The translations under genes were made by a program, and so were the position numbers. The notes under the pieces were generated by a model. That model ran no database searches, was not told where the DNA came from, and saw nothing but the letters and a program-made list of their open reading frames with translations. A stretch of 64,000 bases of DNA from Paramacrobiotus metropolitanus. Lineage: Eukaryota > Tardigrada > Eutardigrada > Parachela > Macrobiotidae. The first letter of the stretch is position 1; each line of letters opens with the position of its first letter. Below, one piece after another: positions 23,550 through 31,169 of the stretch. The stretch spans positions 248,001-312,000 of the forward strand of contig NW_026570346.1 of NCBI RefSeq assembly GCF_019649055.1, given 5' to 3'.

Positions 23550-23920
23550 TATAGTTTGTCTTTAAGTGCGTCAATTGCAAGTTGTCGCTTTGTAAGGACT
23601 ACTTTGCGTCGTTTTCGCCCCTTAATACCCGATCCCTGCTGTTGCTTCAGCTTGTCACTAATATGCTCAACGGCTTTGTCAATCGCCGACTCGACGGCTT
23701 TATGCGCCATATTTTTCATATGTGGCTGCGCTTTTGTTATCAAATTACTTAAATGGGGAGCGGCTTTGCTGAATATTCCTTTGGCAAAACCAATAACTCT
23801 TCCCCAAAACCCTGCACCGGTCATGGGGGCGCCACGGTACACCGGCATACCAAACCCATGTTGTCGTCCAAATACTTGTAAATAACGATTTTCATCAAAC
23901 TTGTGCTCTTGAAGTATCAT
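23549..23920 (-). CDS. Small basic virion-type protein (pVI/pX-like candidate)
   Basis: 123 residues. A Gly-rich segment (PMTGAGFWGRVIGFAKG) leads into a long amphipathic helix region and a strongly basic cluster KGRKRRK near residue 103. Size, position between penton and major capsid genes and the Gly-rich/amphipathic/basic layout resemble the membrane-active or core minor proteins of adenoviruses and Polintons. Homology is not proven by eye. It starts 4 nt after the penton stop, and its own stop overlaps the capsid start. Confidence 0.65.
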   Translation of the reverse strand: MILQEHKFDENRYLQVFGRQHGFGMPVYRGAPMTGAGFWGRVIGFAKGIFSKAAPHLSNLITKAQPHMKNMAHKAVESAIDKAVEHISDKLKQQQGSGIKGRKRRKVVLTKRQLAIDALKDKL

Positions 23921-23924
23921 TGTG

Positions 23925-24650
23925 TCAGCGTTTCTTGGGGCGAAAATGTAACTTAATTATCGCGGTACCGGGGTGAAACGATACTTCTGTCCCTAAATCA
24001 TCAGCGAGTTTTATTGCGATGGTCTGAAAAGTGTGTTTGTTAAGTGGTACATAATGGGGATTCTCGTAAATTAATGTTGTCTCGGTATAAGAACTGGCGA
24101 CGGTGGCGATGGTACGTAACAACGGTACCATTGCATCGCCGACAAATCCGTGCTCAATAATGTCACAATAAACATGAACGATACGACTCTGCGTGCCCGG
24201 CCGTAACTGGAAAGTCTGCCCGCCGGCACCAGCATACGAGTATCCTTGCAATAGTCCTAACGCCCGCGTATACTCTGATCCAACAAACGTGAGCTCGACA
24301 TCGGGATTTACCACCAGCTGTGTTGAGCTTCCGGTCACGTCAATGTGTCCAAAGATGGTGTCCTTTTCACGCAATAGAAGGTTTATTTTTCGAATTAGTT
24401 GATTTTCGTCATTGTATGATTCTTTGTTTAGATACCGGCTCTGCCTCGGGGAAGTTGTGGTTTTAACAAACACTGTCAAACCTTCAGTAAATCGGAAACT
24501 CATTGGTGGTAAAATAATTTGGGACAGACCCACTTCCCAGCTTCCATCAAGATCAATACCTTTAGCTAGCAAAGTTGTAAATTTCCCACAACGATTGTCG
24601 GGGTAAATATTGTGAGACGCGGAAGACGGCAGTGTCATGTAGAAACTCAT
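23925..24650 (-). CDS. penton: Minor capsid protein (penton-like, single jelly-roll)
   Basis: 241 residues, intact. The opening MSFYMTLPS ... N-x-FTTLLAKGIDL and the later LPPMSFRF and FVGDAMVPLLR segments are characteristic of the Polinton penton homologue, which is also frequent as transposon-derived protein in nematode and cnidarian genomes. It would form the capsid vertices. The ATG overlaps the stop of the integrase gene (ATGA). Confidence 0.88.
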   Translation of the reverse strand: MSFYMTLPSSASHNIYPDNRCGKFTTLLAKGIDLDGSWEVGLSQIILPPMSFRFTEGLTVFVKTTTSPRQSRYLNKESYNDENQLIRKINLLLREKDTIFGHIDVTGSSTQLVVNPDVELTFVGSEYTRALGLLQGYSYAGAGGQTFQLRPGTQSRIVHVYCDIIEHGFVGDAMVPLLRTIATVASSYTETTLIYENPHYVPLNKHTFQTIAIKLADDLGTEVSFHPGTAIIKLHFRPKKR

Positions 24651-25702
24651 TCTAAGTCTTCTTTGTTTTCCCAGGAGTCATATGCGGGGCCGTAACCGTA
24701 CCAACGTATCAGGTATTGCTGCTTTCCCTTGTACATTCTCTCCCTTAATATGCGCGAAATTCGATGATAAGGACGCTCGGTCATGATAAATTTTGACAAT
24801 TCGCTGGCATAAAAATCACCGTCCACTTTCTCGCCGCCCAAGTCCTCTAATGTATAAATATAATGATTTTGCCGTTTTTTAACTTGTACAACTTTAAAGA
24901 TTCCTTCTGTGTAATTTGTTTCGTATCCCTTCTCAAACGTTTGCTTGCGCTTGGCAATGCGAACATGATCGCCAACCTCAAAAGTTGGTTTTTTGGCTTG
25001 TGGTTCCTCCAACATATCCTGGCGTATGACACGGGCTTCATCCACATCTACCTGACTGGTTGCAAATCCCGTACTAGAGTGAACGGAATTATTATATGAC
25101 TTTAAAATGTCAGGTAAGATGTCAATGTACTTGTATGTATTGTTCTCTGTCATGTACACGTATAGGCGTTCCTTTATAGATCTATTTAATCGCTTAACCA
25201 TAGCACATTTTACATCATCATTTTTTGTTGTAAAAAATGTGATATTGTGATCAACAAAGAATTTCTGCAACTGTTTATTAACAAATTCTTTACCGTTGTC
25301 ACTTTGGCATCGCAATGGCCTATCAGATTCCTTATAAATATTGCAAAGGGCGCGGATAATTTCTTCAGGTTTCTTAGACTTGACTGGTTCAGCCCAGCCG
25401 TAGCGGGAAAAACAGTCTACGCACGTTAGTGAATACTTTATATTGTTATTGTCACTTGCAAATTTTTGCATATCTGCCAAGTCAATTTTATGCTGATCAC
25501 CGATATTAAATGTTTATATTTTTCGACGTTTAAATTTGGATCGATAAGCCTTATGCTGCGTGTAGGCATCTTTACTTTGTAAATATTCTTCAGCCTGTTG
25601 ACGGGAAAATCCATAATTTTGCGCCTCCTTGTATAGGCGGTCCACTCCCCCTAGACTGCCGGGATTAGATGCATCTAAATAAATTTCGTCCAGTGTTGCC
25701 AT
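24647..25702 (-). pseudogene. int: Polinton integrase with chromodomain, nonsense codon and lost catalytic Glu
   Basis: The N-terminal part (25702-25517) has DASNPGSLGGVDRL and QDAYT-like SKDAYTQHKAYR, typical of Polinton integrases. An in-frame TAA at 25516-25514 interrupts it. The frame then continues with LADMQ, the first Asp in TCVDCFSRYGW and the second in CQSDNGKEF. At the position of the third catalytic residue, where the family has Glu before R-x-NR, this copy has Lys (codon AAG, 25195-25193). The C-terminus is a chromodomain-like ILRERMYKGKQQYLIRWYGY ending in WE. The start codon overlaps the previous stop as TAATG. Both lesions predict no integrase activity. Confidence 0.93.
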
Positions 25703-26766
25703 TATGCATAACTTAACCATCCACCACGCTGTGTTTTCTGTTTTTTCTTAGGTGGCCCTTCGGATTTTGTAACTTTACGCCTTAATGAGTCAACATACCG
25801 TTTTTCCACACCATTCTTTGTGTTACGAATCACTGGCGGCTCCTTGTAGGTAAGAGCTTTAAGAACTGGTGTAGCTGGTAAAGCTTGGGAAATTGGCGGG
25901 GCCGGTAAGGCTTCTATAGTTGGAGGTGCCGGTAAAGCTTTTGAACTTGGCGGTGTGGGTAAGGCTTGTAAAGTTGAAGGTGCGGGTAAAGCTTCTGAAC
26001 TTGCCGGTGCCGGTAAGACTTGTAAAGTTGAAGGTGCGGGTAAAGCTTTTAAACTTGCCGGTGCGGGTATGGCCGGGGGCGTTGAATGGGACGGTAAAGC
26101 CTCCAACTGCGATACCTTTTTAACACGTATTGTGGGAACCGCATACGGTGCCGCCTTTTTGCTCCCCTGTACCGCACGAGCCTTCCTAGCAACTGGGATT
26201 TCGACAGACTCTACCTCTGCGGAGGAATCTGGATAATATTGTAATGCTCCATCATCAGGAAACTCCACAATAGGCGTGGTTGGGGCACGGGGTATCGCCG
26301 GCTGTTTTTTCTTAAGTATCTTAGCTATTGGCTTGGGCCGAGGACTCTTGTACACATGCTTAACTAGTGTTTTACCGGGTACCTGTACGTACTGTATGAC
26401 AGGATCGCGTTCTATGTAATGTATCACAGGATCTCTTTCAAGATATTGGATAGTGGGCTCACTCTGTATGTACACTGGCTCACCTGGTAAGTACTGTACG
26501 ATTGGTGGTTCACTAACTTGCGTTGCCTCGTCAGTCAGCTGAGGCATGGCTTGTGTACCGTAACTGCGTAGTACAGCGCTTGATGTCGGTGTGTCGTAAT
26601 GATCTGATTTCACAGGCGGTGGTTCGGGCCTGGGCTGATATGCTGCGCGTGTCAGTAAATCCTGAGTCATAGCACTGCGGATTTCTTCAGCCTTTTTCCA
26701 CGAAGTGGCTTTAGATTTACCGCTTGACCGAAACTCGGTCTCCGGAACAAGAACGTAAGTCTTCAT
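25702..26766 (-). CDS. Proline-rich repeat protein, unknown Polinton gene
   Basis: About 354 residues. The N-terminal third is ordinary. The middle has repeated I-x-Y-[LIV]-x-R-D-P-V units. The second half has eight or nine copies of a ten-residue ALPAPxxxxx repeat encoded by 30-bp units (about 25860-26090). The end is basic (KKKQK) followed by RGGW. The RGG near the C-terminus resembles GG-type sites cut by adenain-like proteases, also present in the next upstream small protein. I do not recognise a family. It may be a structural or core protein. The start chosen is the ATG that overlaps the previous stop (ATGA). Confidence 0.65.
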   Translation of the reverse strand: MKTYVLVPETEFRSSGKSKATSWKKAEEIRSAMTQDLLTRAAYQPRPEPPPVKSDHYDTPTSSAVLRSYGTQAMPQLTDEATQVSEPPIVQYLPGEPVYIQSEPTIQYLERDPVIHYIERDPVIQYVQVPGKTLVKHVYKSPRPKPIAKILKKKQPAIPRAPTTPIVEFPDDGALQYYPDSSAEVESVEIPVARKARAVQGSKKAAPYAVPTIRVKKVSQLEALPSHSTPPAIPAPASLKALPAPSTLQVLPAPASSEALPAPSTLQALPTPPSSKALPAPPTIEALPAPPISQALPATPVLKALTYKEPPVIRNTKNGVEKRYVDSLRRKVTKSEGPPKKKQKTQRGGWLSYA

Positions 26767-27077
26767 TTTGATAAAAAGCATGCAACTAGAGTACCCAGAA
26801 TCGGTAGTATTGCCGCTAAAAAACCGCCACGTTGTTGTAGAATTTTTCGCTTTTTTTCCTGGGGTAGCTTTCGGTCTGCTAAGCGTTTAATTGTCGGTGC
26901 AAGTCGGCGTGCTTTGGCTAAATCAACTCTGCTCAAAGCAGTCGGCTGCTTCAATAGGTTTAAACAAGCTTCTTCGATGGCAGAAATCTGTTTCTTAGAA
27001 GCAACCTGAAAGAAGTATCGGCATTGTCGCGGATTCATAATTTCTAAAGCATGTATTATTACGTCCTCTAGATTCAT
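26763..27077 (-). CDS. Small protein with C-terminal hydrophobic tail, recurrent Polinton type
   Basis: 104 residues. A helical N-terminal part is followed by LADRKLPQEKKRKILQQRGG, then FLAAILPILGTLVACFL. The combination of a basic K-R-K stretch, a GG site and a short hydrophobic tail is one I recognise from small conserved proteins in many Polintons, but I cannot give it a confirmed name. A protease cut after GG would release the hydrophobic tail; this is inference. It overlaps the ATPase stop and the proline-rich protein start by ATGA. Confidence 0.65.
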   Translation of the reverse strand: MNLEDVIIHALEIMNPRQCRYFFQVASKKQISAIEEACLNLLKQPTALSRVDLAKARRLAPTIKRLADRKLPQEKKRKILQQRGGFLAAILPILGTLVACFLSK

Positions 27078-27709
27078 TTTTCCGAATAGATTTTTCGGTA
27101 TTCGAATATATCTGACTGCAGTCTGAGGTTATCGGGGGTATCTGGCCGTAAATTAATTAACAAATATCAAAACGGCTCCTTTATAGCCTTTTTATATGCT
27201 TCACACAGGTGTGACATACCTAATTGCCGAGCAAGTACTTTAATCTGCTGTACGTCACGCACAGACTTGAACAAAATTAGGTACTGGGAATTTAATGATA
27301 TGTCTCGCATGCTCTTACCCTGTTTATATAAATTTTGCGAAATAAATATGACAGATTCATTTTTGTGATGCACATCTCTCGTAAAAAGTGTTGAGCATTT
27401 GGCGGTTTTTGATATCTCTTCCATAAGATCATCAAGAATGAGTAGTGTTGGCACATTTCTTTCAAAAAAGTTTTCATCGTCCAAAATTTTATCCAAACCA
27501 GGCAATAACTCGATGGATTTATTAAAATTATTGAATGCCTCTTGCCATGTACCATAGGCGTACACGATGCGTATGGGTGCGGGTGTAATATTATCAGGAA
27601 TAGTCTGTAAAAGTCTCATGGTGAATGTCGGTTTACCGGACATGGTTGGGCCAGAAATATATAACGAACATGGAGTTTTAAAACGAAAATCAAAAGTCAC
27701 TTTTTCCAT
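27074..27709 (-). pseudogene. atp: FtsK/HerA-type packaging ATPase (A32-like), nonsense codon and altered Walker A
   Basis: Walker A reads GPTMSGKP: the Ser/Thr that follows the Lys in this motif is Pro (codon at 27631-27629). Walker B is TLLILDDL. The downstream SQNLY region is typical of the family. An in-frame TGA at 27169-27167 comes about 30 codons before the conserved end. The frame then continues with RPDTPDNLRLQ, which is the usual Polinton ATPase C-terminus, up to TGA at 27076-27074. It would power genome packaging into the capsid. The P-loop change and truncation predict loss of function. Confidence 0.9.
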
Positions 27710-27835
27710 TCCTAAAGATTACAAGTTATTTCGGCTTACACTGTGGTTTATCTACGGCAAAAATGTTTTTGAATTGTGCAAAAAATGGATATCAGTTTTT
27801 TACAACCTGGCATTCAGTTTCACCACTTTTTTACT

Positions 27836-28354
27836 TCACAAAATTAGTAATGATTTTATCAAATCAAAAACTTCTTGAATTTGCTCCGAAGAAGTACAGC
27901 CAAGTAGTACACAACTGCCGGTATAAAATATGTGTACAGTAGCACCGCACGCTCGTAACTTTAGTGCAGGGAATATTTCCGGTTCGTACAATCTATGTAC
28001 AGGCAAGTATTTTGCTTGGTTGTAGAGATGCTCAAGGTCGAGAGTCTTCTCGGACTTGTACGTACAGACGGTATTTGCTACATACTGGTCCTTAATAGTG
28101 AATTCAAAGCCTCGCGAAAACAACATGGCCTGATAAAATTTTAACAATGATTTTGCGCCAAGAATGCTTTTAGCCCCATTTAAAATAGCTTTACCATTGG
28201 GAAAGACTTGACAGAATGTCTTAGCCTGTAAACGAAGAGTAACGGCATTGAATCCTTTTACACGAACGGCTTCGTGGGGAAACGACGCCCAGAGGGAATC
28301 TAAATCAACAGGCTTGGTGAACTGAACCGACAGAATGACGTTGCGGATATCCAT
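27836..28354 (-). CDS. TATA-binding-protein-like protein
   Basis: 172 residues, intact, about the size of the TBP core. It shows the two-repeat TBP plan. Repeat 1 has NVILSVQFTKPVDL, FNAVTLRL and VFPNGKAILNGAKS. Repeat 2 has YEPEIFPALKLR, IFYTGSCVLLGC and a C-terminal EVFDLIKSLL helix. The turn F-x-x-G-K/S-x-x-x-x-G-A/C and the YEPE-FP-L stretch are TBP hallmarks. Divergence is high, so DNA specificity is unknown. It lies in the minus-strand gene run, 127 nt upstream of the ATPase. A plausible role is redirecting host RNA polymerase II to element promoters. A remote host TLF/TRF-type origin is possible. Confidence 0.82.
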   Translation of the reverse strand: MDIRNVILSVQFTKPVDLDSLWASFPHEAVRVKGFNAVTLRLQAKTFCQVFPNGKAILNGAKSILGAKSLLKFYQAMLFSRGFEFTIKDQYVANTVCTYKSEKTLDLEHLYNQAKYLPVHRLYEPEIFPALKLRACGATVHIFYTGSCVLLGCTSSEQIQEVFDLIKSLLIL

Positions 28355-28514
28355 GGCTAGAGCAATACTTGCAACAATATCAACTTGAAGCCTTTATATA
28401 ACTTTCTAGTTAATACTCTTGCAAATAATGGCTACTAAGCCTTTTTTTTCTTCACAACAAATAAGAAACGAACAATGCTAGGAAAGATAAGCTTATGAAA
28501 AGAGAAGTATCAAG

Positions 28515-28984
28515 TCAGATAGAAATGTCCCGCCCCCAGTGCTGCACATAGACTTCCTCCATCAGATTAACAAATCCTTGATACGGCAACTGAATAGTGC
28601 GGCGTGGCTGAGAGAAACGAATCATGCGTCCGTACTTGGGATGAATACTGACAGTGACGTGGGATAAATACTGACAGTGACGTCCACACATCCTTGTCTT
28701 GGGAGGGAGAATTTCTCTGCCCCCTTGTCCGTGATTGCACGATCCATGTATTCCTGAAGCGTGCCATTGCGTAGCATTCCCAACATAGTACTGATATCGC
28801 TGTATGCAAGACGCACTCCCTTGTCGAGTGCTTTCTTCAACCCAGAACCGTCCGGTTTGGCATCGAACACTAAAATCAAACAAACATCCTTGGGGTTCCA
28901 AAACATGCTAACCACGGCGTTGATTTTGTACACCGTGAAATCATCGTGAACCCCCAAAATTTCTAAAGCGCGTACGTTATCCAT
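28515..28984 (-). pseudogene. Unknown Polinton gene with internal short duplication and frameshift
   Basis: The N-terminal frame 28984-28622 (about 120 codons) and the C-terminal frame 28901-28515 overlap. The likely protein passes from one to the other where a segment ACTGACAGTGACGT is duplicated (about 28648-28683), shifting the frame. The N-part has an SISTML-like helical stretch and the C-part VTVSIHPKYGRMIRF. I do not recognise a family. Start is the ATG at 28984. Confidence 0.5.
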
Positions 28985-29045
28985 TTTTTTTCGAAACGTT
29001 TAGTAAAGCAGACAATCCAATACTAAATTTTACTTGACGAGTTCA

Positions 29046-29734
29046 CTACACGCGTAGACTTACAACACTAAAATTCCACTGGCGAAAGAACTCCAGTGGC
29101 GATGGGGCGCCAGTGATGTCATAAGTGGTATACTTTGACAGTATGTCAATGTACAGGGTCTCTAATTGGTACAGCAGAGTTTCGCTTTGCGCAATTTTCC
29201 ACACGTCACCAGCCGTCGTGTTGTTTGCCAGCATGACGATAGCTGAGGCACACTCGTAGTGAAATTCCGTAGGCAACGGTTCAAAGTTGAGGTTTTGTAT
29301 GGAAGCCAATGAGCGTCGAAGGCGATCCCACTTTAATGTACGCAACAGGGCAACACCTTTTTTGGGGATTCTAGCACGACTGCTAGAGTTACCGTCAGCG
29401 TAAACGTCAGTGAAGCGATCAATTTGAATAACAGTGACGCCGTTAACCATCACACACTTTCCCATTAAACCGTTCCCAAAGTCCTTGGTAAATGTACTTC
29501 TGTTGTGACAACGATTGCTAGTGTAAAAATTCAGTGCGTAGCATGAATCGTCTCGCAAATATGCCAAAACTTGCAAAAACTCTGATATGAACAGGACCAG
29601 AGATTTTTTTTGTAACAGCGGAATCCTTTTATCTGTATGTTGCCAGAATCTAAAAATTTTAAAGTAAAGGATCCGCAAGAGTACTCGCGCTCTGCGGGAA
29701 CGAAAAGTAAATCGGAAAGCTCAAATGATTCCAT
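29046..29734 (-). pseudogene. Unknown Polinton gene with a homopolymer frameshift
   Basis: The 5' frame (29803-29531, best ATG at 29734 in context GCAGCCATGG) and the 3' frame (29678-29046) join near a run of eight identical bases at 29604-29611, where the reading frame changes. The 3' part is a soluble mixed alpha/beta-looking protein of about 200 residues. It contains FTKDFGNGLMGKCV and a C-terminal FFRQWNF. I do not recognise a family. It is the first gene of the minus-strand run and lies back to back with the ARH-BIR gene, so 29735-29983 probably holds a divergent promoter. Confidence 0.5.
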
Positions 29735-29983
29735 GGCTGCAAAATCACCAACTGACAACACTGCTTCGAAAAGTAGAATTCCATGCAGAGGTTGAATGCT
29801 CAAGGTTGGCAGAACACGTTTATGCTTGTCGCAACACGCTCAAGCTTGTCTGAACGTGTTCAAACCTGAACTTTGACCATCGCCAGTCCTGGTCACTGAG
29901 ACTAGAGAGAAGTATCGCCAGTTGTGTTCGAGCAAAGTGGAACACATCACGATACAAAATTTCATTTTCACTTTTTGTCAGCC
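29735..29983. promoter_or_regulatory. Probable divergent promoter between ARH-BIR and the minus-strand gene run
   Basis: This is the only point in the element where two genes face away from each other. It contains repeated GCTCAAG(G/C)TTG-like units (about 29798-29870: CAAGGTTGGCAGAACACGTT, CGCTCAAGCTTGTCTGAACG, GTTCAAACCTG), which could be binding sites. There is no clear TATA box. Assignment rests on layout. Confidence 0.4.
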
Positions 29984-31162
29984 ATGGATCAGTTCAGCGG
30001 TTGTTTACTGGGCGCTCTAATTGGTGAATGTTACGGGACACCCCTGAGGAGACCTACCTCCTGTCACATGAACCTTGCGGGAGTGCGTAACATGGTTTGC
30101 ACTTATTGGAAGAAGACGCTATTGACTCAGGCTTATGGCCACTCACTTTTAAATATCGGTTATTATTCTCCAAAAGATGCCGCTCGCGAATGCAGTAACG
30201 CTTTCTACCAAAACCATACAAAGCGGGTAGCTTTCGGTGAAATAAAAGATATTATCGCCGCTTGGAAATGGTGCCCTTCTGATGACTGGACAGCGGCTGC
30301 GGCCAAAGTCCGCAACCGTGGTACAGAGTGCAATGCCGCCACCTGGATAACGGCTTTTCCTTTATTCTTTTACAACCCAACCGAGCAGATGATCTTCTTT
30401 GTTGGGCGTGTCTCCCGCCTCACCCATTCCACCGATGAGGCCGCCGCTGGAGCTCAGTTGCAGGCTTACGCTCTCAGCTTTGTTTTAAAATATCCGCACA
30501 TGGACGAGATTCAATTTCTCTCTGCCGTTAGTGCCTTCGCTTCCAAGAATCTACCCGCGAGCATGCAGCAAAAATTTTATACACGTATGATGACTGTGTT
30601 GGATTTTGTACAGCGCCGTGACGAACCTGAAAAGCTGGTTAAAATTATTGGAAACGGCTCCGCTCCCTGCCAAGCTATTCCCTTGGCAATTTACTGTGCA
30701 GCTGTTGGTCGTCGGGGGCATAACCACTTTGATTCTACCCTGGACACCGTTATGGCCGTGAGCGGCTGCACCGATGCCATCGGCACCATGGCTTGTGCTA
30801 TCGCCGGAGCCTGGTCCGGTCTATCACATATTCCTGAGAATTTGTTAACCAATTTAGATGGTGTGGAGAAAGTACATGCACTGGCTGACGAGTTGTACAA
30901 GTACGTTACTGAGCTGCACAGTGACAATGGATCTTTAAGCACTTTTGGAAACTGGCCACACCTCCTGCCTTCCGCCGGATCCATGGCCCGTGTTGGATTG
31001 TACTACACTGGAGTCGAAGATACTGTAAAATGTCATTGTTGTGAATTTGAAATGTATAACTGGTCTCCGGGAGATCCTTATGCTGACCATTCTCGTGTTT
31101 CTCCGAATTGTATTTTTGTTAAACAGTGCACCGCTGTACATGCATATACAAATGCTGTCTGA
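29984..31162 (+). CDS. ADP-ribosylglycohydrolase (ARH3-like) fold fused to a C-terminal BIR domain; probable pseudoenzyme
   Basis: 392 residues from an ATG in good context (GCCATGG). Residues about 1-310 follow the ARH/DraG plan: FSGCLLGALIGECYG at the start, SRLTHSTDEAAAGAQLQAYAL in the middle, SAPCQAIPLAIYCAA and DTVMAVSGCTDAIGTMACA near the end. In active ARHs the second helix carries a paired Asp in a TDDT motif; here the aligned spot reads WKKT (30107-30118). The late GGDTDT motif reads SGCTDA (30761-30778), and the Glu after the first motif is absent. Metal-binding and catalytic positions are therefore mostly lost. Residues about 325-385 form a BIR domain with C-x2-C-x16-H-x6-C. AATAAA follows at about 31170. 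It is the only plus-strand gene of the element and is intact. It may bind ADP-ribose or a modified protein and tether it to apoptosis regulators; this is inference. Confidence 0.85.
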   Translation: MDQFSGCLLGALIGECYGTPLRRPTSCHMNLAGVRNMVCTYWKKTLLTQAYGHSLLNIGYYSPKDAARECSNAFYQNHTKRVAFGEIKDIIAAWKWCPSDDWTAAAAKVRNRGTECNAATWITAFPLFFYNPTEQMIFFVGRVSRLTHSTDEAAAGAQLQAYALSFVLKYPHMDEIQFLSAVSAFASKNLPASMQQKFYTRMMTVLDFVQRRDEPEKLVKIIGNGSAPCQAIPLAIYCAAVGRRGHNHFDSTLDTVMAVSGCTDAIGTMACAIAGAWSGLSHIPENLLTNLDGVEKVHALADELYKYVTELHSDNGSLSTFGNWPHLLPSAGSMARVGLYYTGVEDTVKCHCCEFEMYNWSPGDPYADHSRVSPNCIFVKQCTAVHAYTNAV

Positions 31163-31169
31163 ATAATGA

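Noticed and set aside
27567-27878. Plus-strand 103-codon frame opposite the ATPase
   Set aside because: It overlaps the conserved ATPase N-terminus on the other strand and has no independent coding evidence.
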